Shown piece after piece: positions 1-8,063 of a stretch of DNA of 64,000 nt. The stretch's first letter is position 1. Every line of letters begins with the position of its first letter. The stretch covers positions 3,472,001-3,536,000 of the forward strand of contig OY781919.1 of NCBI GenBank assembly GCA_963677215.1, written 5' to 3'. The position numbers and the translations under genes are program-made. The notes beneath the pieces are model-generated. The model saw only the letters and a program-made list of their open reading frames with translations. It did not search any database and was not told where the DNA came from. Origin of the DNA: G963676795 sp963677215 (GTDB lineage: Bacteria > Desulfobacterota > Desulfuromonadia > Desulfuromonadales > Geopsychrobacteraceae).

Positions 1-765
1 CAGCGGATAGCCATGCAGGACCGGAATATCTTTGCCGTTCATCGCCCAGGCGATCAGAGATTCATGTTCCATGGCTTTGGCGATGGGCACACCGCGAGAA
101 ATGACAACCTTTTTCGGATCGCCGCTGAGATGGATATCTGCACCGTAATAACCGATGTAGACTGCGTCTTTTTTGATACCAACATATTCAAGCACGTCAC
201 GCAGACGTACACCTGTCCATTCGGCACAGGAAATGGCTCCGACCTTCCACTGGTTCCCCTTGGCAGGCGGATTGAATTCCGAGCGGCCATTGCCACCGCA
301 CTCAAGCTGAATCTGATAGGTAAATGTCTCGAAGCGCTTTTTCAACTCATCGATGGTAAAGGTCACCGAACGCTCTGCAGATTCCCCCTCGATGGTCAGG
401 GTCCAGTTTTTGGCATCCATCTTGGTCGGCACCAACCCGTTGTTACGGACAAACATCTTTTCATAGGGGGTGATACTCTCATCGAGAAAATGAGGAGGAG
501 GCTCCGCATTGAGCGGTTTATCATTCAAAACAATCATTTCCGGGATTTTTCCCTCGATTTTCGGCATCTCGGCGGCGTTGGCTTCGCCGACGAGTTGCAT
601 CCCTTCAGGCAGAAGCTTGCTGAAAGGGATCTGCATCCCTACGGCTGCAGCCACTGCCGTAACGCTCGTTGTTCGAATGAATGAACGTCTACTTACACCT
701 TGATTGTTTTCGGTTTGTTCAGAATGATCGGTCTGGGGATTCGTGGGATCTTGTTCTTTTTTCAT
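1..765 (-). CDS. Sulfite-oxidase-like molybdopterin oxidoreductase, TAT-exported, 3' end outside window
   Basis: The reading frame runs off the left edge after 255 codons, so the protein is partial. The N-terminus carries a twin-arginine signal (SRRSFI, residues 25-30) followed by an alanine/valine-rich segment, so export of a folded cofactor protein is expected. The motif LECGGNGRSE near residues 154-163 matches the sulfite oxidase family, in which the cysteine (about Cys156) ligates molybdenum. The ATG at 765 follows a good ribosome site (GGGAGAAGAG, 2 nt upstream). The family oxidises sulfite or reduces related S/N-oxides; the substrate here cannot be told. A partner cytochrome could lie beyond the left edge. 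It is separated from the LysR gene by about 175 bp without an obvious feature. Confidence 0.85.
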   Translation of the reverse strand, partial: MKKEQDPTNPQTDHSEQTENNQGVSRRSFIRTTSVTAVAAAVGMQIPFSKLLPEGMQLVGEANAAEMPKIEGKIPEMIVLNDKPLNAEPPPHFLDESITPYEKMFVRNNGLVPTKMDAKNWTLTIEGESAERSVTFTIDELKKRFETFTYQIQLECGGNGRSEFNPPAKGNQWKVGAISCAEWTGVRLRDVLEYVGIKKDAVYIGYYGADIHLSGDPKKVVISRGVPIAKAMEHESLIAWAMNGKDIPVLHGYPL

Positions 766-941
766 AACTCTTCTCCCTGTCCAGATGGAATATCGCTAAC
801 TGTTCAAATTATAACCGGAGTTTTTCGAGATGCAGCATGAGAAGAGTTATTTTTTACCTTTTCGGTTGGAATTGATTGAGCGGCAGAAGGTATCGAAATA
901 ATTATCCACCGCAAAAGACAGTCTGGTGAAAACGGAAAGAC

Positions 942-1835
942 TCAACAACGTCCGTAGTTTTCAACGATATACTGGTGAAGCATCTGAACTGCGGGAGCCA
1001 TGGTTCTGGCGTTGAGAACCGACAGGCCGATCGTCCTGTATTCGCAGGGCTCAATTGCGCAGATCTCGACCGGATACTGGGTCCCCTTCATCACCAGCTC
1101 AGGCATGATGCAGACCCCCATGCCGCCGGCCACCATGGAGATGGTCGACAGATCATCGACGACGTGACAATTGGAATAGACCTCAATCTGATATTTGGTC
1201 ATGAAGTTCTGAATATCGGCGTCACAACTTTCCCGCTGGGAGACAAAGGAATAGCTCTGCAGTTCCTCCAGCGAGACAACCTCAGACGGTCGGTCACCAC
1301 GAAAGCCTTTCGGGCCGACACAGACCAGAGGATCACGATAAAGAGAGACCATGGGCAGCCCGGCACTGCTCGATGCCGACAGAAAGCCGAGATCGACGAC
1401 ACCATTTTTCAGCCAGCCGGCGACATCATCATAGGTGCCCTGAAATACCTCGATATCAATTTGCGGGAATCTGGACTTGAAGCCGTGGACAATATCAGGA
1501 ACCCAGTTGACACACACGCTGGAGAAGCACCCCAGCTTGACCGTACCACGGCTCAAACCGTTGTACTCGGCAATCACCTGCTGCAGCTGTTCTTCACTGT
1601 TGAGGACAGAATTGATATAGGGGAGTAGCTGTTCACCAAAGCTGGTAAGAGAAACGCCACTCTTGTTGCGGATCAGCAGCCGAGAACCAAGCTCCTTCTC
1701 CATTGAAGAGATGGCATGACTGACCGCTGATGGAGTGAGGTTGAGCAGCTTGGCCGCCGACTGGTAGCTTCCCTGCTCAACCACGGTCTTGAAAACCTGA
1801 TAGGCCAGTAACGTCATCTTCGCCTGTCTGGCCAT
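942..1835 (-). CDS. LysR-family transcriptional regulator
   Basis: The 297-residue product has the standard LysR layout: an N-terminal winged helix-turn-helix (about residues 7-66, with the run SAAKLLNLTPSAVSHAIS) and a periplasmic-binding-protein-like effector domain from about residue 90. It is the last gene of the 2-oxoacid:ferredoxin oxidoreductase operon, starting 5 nt after the beta-subunit stop codon. This suggests it controls that operon, possibly with a 2-oxoacid or CoA-derived effector (inference). LysR genes are more often divergent from their targets, so the terminal position is somewhat unusual. The ATG at 1835 lacks a strong ribosome site, and Met7 is an alternative start. Confidence 0.88.
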   Translation of the reverse strand: MARQAKMTLLAYQVFKTVVEQGSYQSAAKLLNLTPSAVSHAISSMEKELGSRLLIRNKSGVSLTSFGEQLLPYINSVLNSEEQLQQVIAEYNGLSRGTVKLGCFSSVCVNWVPDIVHGFKSRFPQIDIEVFQGTYDDVAGWLKNGVVDLGFLSASSSAGLPMVSLYRDPLVCVGPKGFRGDRPSEVVSLEELQSYSFVSQRESCDADIQNFMTKYQIEVYSNCHVVDDLSTISMVAGGMGVCIMPELVMKGTQYPVEICAIEPCEYRTIGLSVLNARTMAPAVQMLHQYIVENYGRC

Positions 1836-1840
1836 CGTCG

Positions 1841-2779
1841 TCAGCTACGTGAACACTTGAAGAGCAGATCGTCCCAGCGGCGATCGACCTCGGCTTGGAA
1901 CTGGGCGAGCAGCTCCTCATTGCCTTTTTTGAAAAGGTGCTTGAAGCGCCCCTGAGGCTTGAGGAAATCCTCGATCGGCAGTTTTTTCTTCGGCTCGTAG
2001 CTGAGGCGCCAACGCCCCTCCTCGACCTCGAACAACGGCCAGTAACAGGTTTCCACCGCCAGTTTACAGATCTCCATGATCTGCGCCGTTTCGTAGCGCC
2101 AGCCCCGCGGACAGGGAGTCAGGACATTGAGAAAAGCTGCACCGGGAGTATAGATCGCTTTTTCCGCTTTCAGGTGAATGTCCTTGAAGTTGCCCATCGG
2201 AATAGTCTGAGCCACGTAGGGAACATTGTGATCAGCGATGATCGCGGACAGATCCTTGCGGTTCTGCGGCTTACCCGCGGAGACACTACCAACCGGGGTG
2301 GTCGTCGTGTCGGTGTAGGCCGGGGTCGCCGATGAGCGCTGAACACCGGTATTCATGTAGGCGCCGTTGTCATAGCAGACGTAGACCATGTCATGATTGC
2401 GTTCCATCGCTCCGGAGAGCGACTGAAAGCCGATATCATAGGTTCCGCCGTCACCCCCGAAGGTGATGAACTTAAAGTTCTCCTTGACCTTGCCCCGTTT
2501 GTGCAGCGCCTTGTAGGCCGCCTCGACACCGCTTAAGGTCGCCCCCGCATTTTCAAAGGCGTTATGAACATAGCTGTCATTCCAGGCTGTGTAAGGGTAC
2601 ATGAAGGTCGAAACCTCGAGGCAGCCTGTCGCGTTGCCGATGACAGCCCGATCTTCCGGGTTCATCGCCCGCAGGACCGCGCGAACTGCGATGGTCGCAC
2701 CACAGCCGGCACACATGCGGTGGCCGGGATTGAGGCGCTCAGGACGTGACATCATTTCTTTATAGTTGTATGCACTCAT
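1841..2779 (-). CDS. 2-oxoacid:ferredoxin oxidoreductase, beta (TPP) subunit
   Basis: The 312-residue protein is the thiamine-diphosphate and Fe-S subunit of a pyruvate/ketoisovalerate-type ferredoxin oxidoreductase, which converts a 2-oxoacid and CoA to acyl-CoA, CO2 and reduced ferredoxin. It shows the CAGCG motif (residues 23-27) that helps bind a cluster, the TPP/Mg motif GGDGGTYDIG near residue 108 and the downstream CYDNGAYMNTG run. It lies 10 nt after the alpha subunit, in the order gamma-delta-alpha-beta. The substrate (pyruvate, branched-chain or aromatic oxoacid) cannot be decided from sequence alone. A second, distinct beta subunit is encoded at 16534-17451. Confidence 0.9.
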   Translation of the reverse strand: MSAYNYKEMMSRPERLNPGHRMCAGCGATIAVRAVLRAMNPEDRAVIGNATGCLEVSTFMYPYTAWNDSYVHNAFENAGATLSGVEAAYKALHKRGKVKENFKFITFGGDGGTYDIGFQSLSGAMERNHDMVYVCYDNGAYMNTGVQRSSATPAYTDTTTTPVGSVSAGKPQNRKDLSAIIADHNVPYVAQTIPMGNFKDIHLKAEKAIYTPGAAFLNVLTPCPRGWRYETAQIMEICKLAVETCYWPLFEVEEGRWRLSYEPKKKLPIEDFLKPQGRFKHLFKKGNEELLAQFQAEVDRRWDDLLFKCSRS

Positions 2780-2789
2780 AGCTTATCGT

Positions 2790-3971
2790 CTATTTTCTCA
2801 AACCGATGTACTGATAATCGGGAATCTGCTGGCCTTCGACAATCATGCTCTCAAGTTCGGCAAAGATCTCTTTCGCCAGCTCGGTGGTGAAGTCACGTCC
2901 GGCCAGGCCGTAGATGTAATTGCGCGACTCGATGAACGCCTTGTACTTGAACAGCGCCGCATTGACCTCCATCCCCAGCGGCCCGCCACCACCACGATAA
3001 CTTTCGGCGCGGTCCATGATGGCAACCGCCTTGACATGGCGCAGCGCCTCGGCGATCTCCCGCTCTGGGAAGGGACGGTAGACGCGCAACTTGAGCAGAC
3101 CAACCTTCATGCCGCTGGCACGCAGCTCATCGATGGCATCCTTGGCGGTTCCGGCGGCCGAGCCGATCATCAGCATGGCGTACTCGGCGTCCTCCATTTG
3201 ATATTCCTCGAAATATGCATAGGAGCGACCCGCCACCTTGGCGAACTCCTCGGCAACGTCGAGAATCACCTGACGGGAGCGTTCCATCGCCTCTTCCTGG
3301 TTCTTTCTCGCCTCCATGCCGTAATCGGAAATCGCGTAGGGACCGACGGCGAGCGGCCGGGCAGCATTGAGCAGATATTCCGCAGGTGCGTAGTCGCCGA
3401 CAAACGCCTTGACCAGATCGTCCTCAAGCAACTCGATATTTTCAACCGCATGACTGGTGATAAAGCCATCCTGGCAGATCATGATCGGCAGGCGCACATC
3501 CAGGTGCTCGGCAATCCGGTAGGCCTGAACGAAGTTGTCGTAGGCTTCCTGATTGTTTTCCGCATAGATCTGAATCCAGCCGGAATCACGCGCGCCCATA
3601 CTGTCAGTGTGATCACAGTTGATGTTGATCGGCCCCGACAGGGTTCTGTTAACCAGAGCCAGAGCAATCGGCAGCCGGTTCGAGGCAGCGATATAGAGCT
3701 CCTCCCACATCAGCGCCAGACCGCAGGACGAGGTCGCAGTCAGGGTTCTGGCCCCGGCGGCGGATGCGCCAACAGCCGCGCTCATCGAAGAATGTTCACT
3801 TTCGACTGGAATAAACTCGGTATCGATCTCGCCGTTGGCGATATAGGTTGCTACATACTCGGGAATTTCTGTCGATGGGGTAATAGGAAAAGCCGGCAGA
3901 ACATCAGGGTTGATCTGCTTGATTGCATGTGCCACGGCTTCGTTTCCGGACATGCGTTCACGTATTGCCAT
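2790..3971 (-). CDS. 2-oxoacid:ferredoxin oxidoreductase, alpha subunit
   Basis: The 393-residue protein has the pyrimidine-binding domain of the OFOR alpha subunit. The signature PAFPITPSTEIPEY (about residues 29-42) is the YPITPSTP-like motif that contacts substrate and TPP. A C-terminal domain with LMIGSAAGTAKDAIDELR matches the transketolase C-terminal fold of PorA/VorA. It pairs with the beta subunit to form the catalytic core. It starts 3 nt after the delta subunit stop. The ATG at 3971 directly follows the operon junction, and translation is probably coupled. Confidence 0.9.
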   Translation of the reverse strand: MAIRERMSGNEAVAHAIKQINPDVLPAFPITPSTEIPEYVATYIANGEIDTEFIPVESEHSSMSAAVGASAAGARTLTATSSCGLALMWEELYIAASNRLPIALALVNRTLSGPININCDHTDSMGARDSGWIQIYAENNQEAYDNFVQAYRIAEHLDVRLPIMICQDGFITSHAVENIELLEDDLVKAFVGDYAPAEYLLNAARPLAVGPYAISDYGMEARKNQEEAMERSRQVILDVAEEFAKVAGRSYAYFEEYQMEDAEYAMLMIGSAAGTAKDAIDELRASGMKVGLLKLRVYRPFPEREIAEALRHVKAVAIMDRAESYRGGGGPLGMEVNAALFKYKAFIESRNYIYGLAGRDFTTELAKEIFAELESMIVEGQQIPDYQYIGLRK

Positions 3972-3974
3972 TGT

Positions 3975-4277
3975 CTAAAGCCCTTCTTTCATCTCAATTG
4001 CACTGAAGGGACAGACATTGGCGCAGATTCCGCACCCCTTGCAGTAATCCAGTTCAAACTCCAGGCGTTTCCCTTCAACCACAGGGATGCAGCTGTCGGG
4101 ACAGGTTGGCGTGCAGAGCAGGCATTGCTTGCAGTTTTCGACAATAAACAGCGGCGTCGAGGTGCGCCACTCACCGGTATGAAAATCTCGGGAGGTTCCC
4201 CCACCGACAACCGTCAGAGCTTCTGTCAGCTGATGGTGTGGCGTAGAGGGGTTGATCTTACTGATATCCGTACTCAC
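3975..4277 (-). CDS. 2-oxoacid:ferredoxin oxidoreductase, delta (2x[4Fe-4S] ferredoxin) subunit
   Basis: This 100-residue protein contains two classical ferredoxin cluster motifs, CKQCLLCTPTCPDSC and CKGCGICANVCPFSA, and would relay electrons from the TPP subunit to ferredoxin. I chose the GTG at 4277 because it has a strong ribosome site (AAGGAGGT) 7 nt upstream, inside the end of the gamma gene. A longer frame starting further upstream would overlap the gamma gene by 38 nt and has no comparable signal. The start lies 1 nt beyond the gamma stop codon, which fits tight operon packing. Confidence 0.88.
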   Translation of the reverse strand: MSTDISKINPSTPHHQLTEALTVVGGGTSRDFHTGEWRTSTPLFIVENCKQCLLCTPTCPDSCIPVVEGKRLEFELDYCKGCGICANVCPFSAIEMKEGL

Positions 4278-4278
4278 C

Positions 4279-4872
4279 TTACGCGACCTCCTTGACGCGC
4301 GGCGCAACTTCATCAAAAGTCATCATCAGTGCGTTCATATTGCCTTCGACAACCTCAGGCTTGGTAGCAAATTTATGGCGGTAAGATGTTTCCATCTCAT
4401 CAAGAAACTGCTCACGGTTCATGATGCCACTGACGGCGACAGCTGCAGCGAGCATCGGAGAATTGGGGAAATATTTACCGAGGGTTGCCAGCGAAATACG
4501 CCGGGCATCAACCGTATAGATCGCCCCCTTGTAGCCTTTGAGCAGAGGAACGATTGCATCCAGCGGTCTAGCCGTATTGATGATGATGGCCCCGTCCGCA
4601 CTCAAACCAGCCGTCACATCAACCGATTCGAGCAGGGTCTCATCGACCACGACAACAAAATCCGGATGATAGATATGAGAATGAACACGGATTGCGCGAC
4701 CACTGATCCGGTTAAAAGCGGTGATCGGGGCGCCCATCCGCTCGGGACCGTATTCCGGGAACCCCTGAACAAACTTGCCTGTTTTAAACGCCACGTCGGC
4801 CAACAGCAGTGCGGCTGTTTTAGCCCCCTGCCCTCCGCGCCCATGCCAGCGAATTTCAATGGTCTTATCCAA
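4279..4872 (-). CDS. 2-oxoacid:ferredoxin oxidoreductase, gamma subunit
   Basis: The 197-residue product begins IEIRWHGRGGQGAKTAA, the conserved nucleotide-loop-like start of OFOR gamma subunits, and continues with FPEYGPERMGAPI, also typical. The gamma subunit contributes to CoA binding and to the quaternary core. The start is a TTG at 4872, with the ribosome site AAAGGAG 8 nt upstream. Longer frames to 5070 run through the promoter region and a neighbouring terminator and are unlikely. It is the first gene of the operon, preceded by a large dyad at 4940-4978. Confidence 0.87.
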   Translation of the reverse strand: MDKTIEIRWHGRGGQGAKTAALLLADVAFKTGKFVQGFPEYGPERMGAPITAFNRISGRAIRVHSHIYHPDFVVVVDETLLESVDVTAGLSADGAIIINTARPLDAIVPLLKGYKGAIYTVDARRISLATLGKYFPNSPMLAAAVAVSGIMNREQFLDEMETSYRHKFATKPEVVEGNMNALMMTFDEVAPRVKEVA

Positions 4873-4939
4873 AGCAGAAACTCCTTTATGATAAATTTTA
4901 CCGGATATTATCTTATGGCCTGTCCAAAGTAAACGTTTT

Positions 4940-4978
4940 GATGAGATAATTTCATTTTTTAAATGAATTATTTTCATC
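4940..4978. promoter_or_regulatory. Long imperfect palindrome upstream of the OFOR operon (candidate LysR operator)
   Basis: Two 18-nt arms (GATGAGATAATTTCATTT and AAATGAATTATTTTCATC) face each other across about 3 nt, with roughly 16 paired positions. The site is AT-rich, includes T-N11-A type spacing as expected of LysR operators, and lies about 70-105 bp upstream of the first gene of the operon that ends with a lysR gene. Assignment to that regulator is inference. Confidence 0.5.
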
Positions 4979-5008
4979 GATATCCGACAATCACTTCGGG
5001 TCAGAACG

Positions 5009-5036
5009 AAAAAAAAGGACGGGCTATGCCCGTCCT
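5009..5036 (-). terminator. Rho-independent terminator of the GspE/PilB-like gene
   Basis: Read on the minus strand, a 9-bp GC-rich stem (AGGACGGGC, 3-nt loop, perfect complement) is followed by eight T residues. It lies about 30 nt after the stop codon of the ATPase gene at 5067 and isolates that gene from the OFOR operon. Confidence 0.88.
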
Positions 5037-5066
5037 CTGATAAAAGGTAAAAAGTTTCGTGTAAGT

Positions 5067-6854
5067 TCAACCCGTTACAGCCACCACCTCTTCAAAGGTC
5101 GTCTCACCGAGCAGCAGCTTGCGGATCGCCGATTCGCGCAGCGTCGTCATCCCGTCTTCGCGGGCGATCGAAGCAATCAACTCCAGATCGGATTCGGCGT
5201 TGATCGCCGCCCTGACCCGGCTGTTGACATCCAGAATCTCGAAGATCCCGGTCCGCCCCTTGTAACCGGTTCCCCGGCAAGCACTGCAGCCGGCGCCCTC
5301 CCAGACAATGACATCGTCATCACCAAAACCGAGATGCCTGCGTTCCGATTCGCTGAGCAGCCTTTCCTGCTTGCATTCACGACAGATGGTTCGGACCAGG
5401 CGCTGGGCGTTGATACCGATCAGTGTCGATGAGAGCAGGAAATAGGGGACCCCCAGCTCCAGCAAACGGATGATCGATGAAGGAGCATCATTGGTGTGCA
5501 GGGTGGACAACACCAGGTGACCGGTCAGGGCTGACTGAACGGCATTGTCGGCTGTCTCCTTGTCACGGATCTCACCGATCATGATGATGTCGGGATCCTG
5601 GCGCAGAATATTACGCAGCACGGTGGAAAAAGTGACATCGATAGCCACCTGGACGCCGACCTGATTGAACTCCTCGAGGACCATCTCAATCGGATCTTCG
5701 ACCGTGACGATATTGACCTCCGGCGACGCCAGCGCCCGCAAGGAAGAGTAGAGAGTAGTCGTCTTGCCGCTCCCGGTCGGTCCGGTCACCAAGATGATGC
5801 CGTTCGGCTGGTGGATAAAGGAGTTGAAAAGCTGATATTCTCGCGGCTCGAAACCGAGGTTCTCAAGGTCCTGCATCAGGATGTCAGGGTCGAAAATCCT
5901 GATGACCACCTTCTCACCAAAGGCGACCGGCAGGGTCGAAACCCGCAGTTCGATTTCCTTGTTCTTGTGGCTGGTCTTGATCCGGCCGTCCTGCGGACGA
6001 CGCTTTTCCGAAAGGTCGAGTCGCGCCAACAGTTTAATCCGCGAGACGATGGCCGGGTGCAGCTTTTTCGGAACGTTATGGATGTTATGCAGCACACCGT
6101 CGACCCGCAGCCGGATCATCGACTTGTCGCGCTTCGGTTCGATATGGATATCGCTGGCACGCTGGTCAAAAGCATACTGCAGCAGGAAATCGACGGCTGC
6201 GATAACATGCTTGTCGGTGCCGTTCTCTTCCAGCTGCGGTGTATGCATCTGGAAGTGCATCTCCAGATTGGAGATGTCGGTCCCTTGGACCGTTTCAGAC
6301 TCTGCGGCAACAACGGAAGCCCTGAAGCCAAAGAACTCACCAAGCACCTTGAGGATATCAGAGCGGGATGACAAGACCCGTTCCACATTGATCCTGAGTG
6401 TTCTCTGCAGTTCGTCTATTGCATAGCTGTCAAACGGATCTGCGACCGCGATTATCAGGACCCCGTCGAGCATATCCACCGGAACAATCATATTCTTCAG
6501 GGCAAATGCCCGCGAAATATGACTGGTGACAATATCCAGATCCAACTTCAAAGGGTCGATTTTCAGATAGCGCATGCCCACGGCACGGGCAATGACCTCG
6601 GTAATCCGGTCCTCACTGAGCAGTTTACGGCTGTCGGGGATTTCCAGGTTGAAGGAACTGATGACCTCGGCCGGGGACAGGCTCTCGGCGTGACGGCCCT
6701 GCCCTTTGCTGCGCCCGCCCGACTGTTTATGCAACCGTTCATACTGCCGCTCACCCTGTTGCAGGACCATTTCCAACTGTTCTTCACTGAGGAGGTTACG
6801 TCGTTTCAAGAGCTGAGCAACAGAGGCTATGGTCAGTTTTTTTTGTGGCTGCAT
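5067..6854 (-). CDS. GspE/PulE/PilB-family secretion or pilus ATPase
   Basis: The 595-residue protein has an N-terminal MshEN/T2SSE_N-type region (about residues 60-180) and the hexameric secretion ATPase core. Walker A is GPTGSGKTTT (about residues 355-364), the Walker B/Asp-box region includes MIGEIRDKETAD, and a four-cysteine zinc motif (CREC...CSACRGTG) follows near residues 490-520, as in GspE and PilB. Such ATPases power pilus assembly or type II secretion at the inner membrane. No other pilus or secretion genes are nearby, so this is a solitary paralogue whose partners must be elsewhere. The start ATG at 6854 is the first in the frame. Confidence 0.9.
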   Translation of the reverse strand: MQPQKKLTIASVAQLLKRRNLLSEEQLEMVLQQGERQYERLHKQSGGRSKGQGRHAESLSPAEVISSFNLEIPDSRKLLSEDRITEVIARAVGMRYLKIDPLKLDLDIVTSHISRAFALKNMIVPVDMLDGVLIIAVADPFDSYAIDELQRTLRINVERVLSSRSDILKVLGEFFGFRASVVAAESETVQGTDISNLEMHFQMHTPQLEENGTDKHVIAAVDFLLQYAFDQRASDIHIEPKRDKSMIRLRVDGVLHNIHNVPKKLHPAIVSRIKLLARLDLSEKRRPQDGRIKTSHKNKEIELRVSTLPVAFGEKVVIRIFDPDILMQDLENLGFEPREYQLFNSFIHQPNGIILVTGPTGSGKTTTLYSSLRALASPEVNIVTVEDPIEMVLEEFNQVGVQVAIDVTFSTVLRNILRQDPDIIMIGEIRDKETADNAVQSALTGHLVLSTLHTNDAPSSIIRLLELGVPYFLLSSTLIGINAQRLVRTICRECKQERLLSESERRHLGFGDDDVIVWEGAGCSACRGTGYKGRTGIFEILDVNSRVRAAINAESDLELIASIAREDGMTTLRESAIRKLLLGETTFEEVVAVTG

Positions 6855-7092
6855 GAAATATCCTTATCCCGTGATAGCTGTCATATCAGCCTGTTAGATT
6901 ACTTGGCTTCGCCTATCTGTGCAAACAGAAGATAGTTATATAAGTGTAAAGATCCCCAAAAAAATCGTCGATTTATCTAGATCGACCATTCGACACACTA
7001 CCAAGTTTATTTATGGGGGAGAATCGGAATCGCTCTTGGCGACGTTTGAAGAGAATACGGATGCTTTTCAAGCAGTCTTGATTATTTTAGAC

Positions 7093-7272
7093 TCAGTGGA
7101 TCAGTTGACCTTTCTTGAGTTCTGAAATAACAACGTCAACAATCCCGGGAATCTTCCTGTTGCCCAATTCCCAATCCTGATAGGTACGATACGGAGTATT
7201 GAGAATTTGAGCCATTTGTTTGACATTGAAACCGGTACTGATCCGGTAAGCTCTAAGTTCGTTGCTTTTCAT
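7093..7272 (-). CDS. Small helix-turn-helix (XRE-like) protein
   Basis: This 59-residue protein resembles the Cro/XRE helix-turn-helix fold (GFNVKQMAQILNTPYRTYQDWE, about residues 14-35, of which QMAQILNTPYRTYQDWE fits helices 2 and 3). Its ATG overlaps the stop codon of the upstream 52-residue gene by 4 nt, so the two are translationally coupled. The pair could be a regulator/partner unit such as a toxin-antitoxin or a phage remnant; that is inference from size and arrangement only. No DNA target site was identified. Confidence 0.65.
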   Translation of the reverse strand: MKSNELRAYRISTGFNVKQMAQILNTPYRTYQDWELGNRKIPGIVDVVISELKKGQLIH

Positions 7273-7427
7273 AATCCGGCTTTATTGGCCTTCTTCAGGG
7301 CACGTTCCAGAGCTTGGTAGTTATAATCGTTATCGCACCAGATGAACTTGTTACTGGCCTCAAAAACGCTGCAAAGATTCTCGTAAACCCTGACATCGAC
7401 TCTGACTGTTCTGGTGGTGTTTTTCAT
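7269..7427 (-). CDS. Hypothetical 52-residue protein coupled to the HTH gene
   Basis: I do not recognise this protein. It is basic and mixed alpha/beta in appearance (VRVDVRVYENLCSVFEAS, then ALERALKKANKAGL at the end). The ATG at 7427 has a good ribosome site (GGGGGTGAT). A longer frame reaches back through the upstream terminator and is unlikely. It overlaps the following HTH gene by 4 nt. A small toxin or an accessory protein to the HTH partner is possible. Confidence 0.55.
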   Translation of the reverse strand: MKNTTRTVRVDVRVYENLCSVFEASNKFIWCDNDYNYQALERALKKANKAGL

Positions 7428-7521
7428 ATCATCACCCCCTGCGTTTTTATCTTTAATTATATACGCAATGCGTGCACTTTCAAGAGAACTGCAGTGGTGC
7501 TGTTTTGCCAGAAAACACAAC

Positions 7522-7564
7522 AAAAGAGAACGCCCCGGTTGGTTTGACCGGGGCATTCTCTTTT
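7522..7564. terminator. Strong bidirectional terminator hairpin
   Basis: An 18-nt arm (AAAAGAGAACGCCCCGGT) pairs with its near-perfect complement across a 7-nt loop. The stem has a GC core and A/T-rich ends on both strands, so it can act in both directions. It separates the zinc-ribbon gene (stop at 7611) from the small two-gene unit that starts at 7427. Confidence 0.85.
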
Positions 7565-7610
7565 GAAACTCGGCAATCTCAATCATGCCTTACTATTCAA
7601 ATAATTCAAT

Positions 7611-7781
7611 TCACTCACCAACTGACAGGTTCGGGTTATGTTTTTTGCCACTAAAAGTGTTTTTCCTATGGTTTTGCGGTTTCTGATTTCCTCTGGTGAT
7701 CGGGTAAGAGCACCCCGGGCAAACGTCATGATCATCGAGAACTGCCCTACCACATTCAGGACACAGAACGATATAGTGCAT
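7611..7781 (-). CDS. Small zinc-ribbon protein
   Basis: The 56-residue product carries two CxxC knuckles (CPEC at residues 7-10 and CPGC at 21-24), a compact zinc ribbon, followed by a basic tail rich in asparagine and lysine. It has a strong ribosome site (GGAGGT) 3 nt before the ATG at 7781 and a terminator directly downstream, which argues for a real gene despite its size. The function is unknown; such ribbons bind nucleic acid or act as protein adaptors. Confidence 0.65.
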   Translation of the reverse strand: MHYIVLCPECGRAVLDDHDVCPGCSYPITRGNQKPQNHRKNTFSGKKHNPNLSVGE

Positions 7782-8063
7782 GAGACCTCCTTGCTGATTG
7801 ATGAGTCATGATAAATAGAGCGACAGGAACTCCATTATAACAGCTGAAGAAAATTTTTCACTTTGGACCGCATTTTTTCATAATTCAATCCAAAGGATGA
7901 TGATTCCGTGCTAAGCGGCCCCTTACAGTTGTTTCCCCTCATGCTGCTGATATACTTTTTTTAGTTCCTCTGCAAATTTTGATATTAATTCTGCTATGAG
8001 AGCAGAAAAACAAGCGGCCCAACCGACATTGTGCGACAAACGCATAACATGGAGGTTTACGCA

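Noticed and set aside
2766..4295. Open frame of 509 codons antisense to the OFOR alpha and delta genes
   Set aside because: The minus-strand genes carry clear cofactor motifs, and the opposite frame has none.
6919..7125. Plus-strand frame of 68 codons between the ATPase and HTH genes
   Set aside because: It has no ribosome site and overlaps the end of the HTH gene on the other strand.
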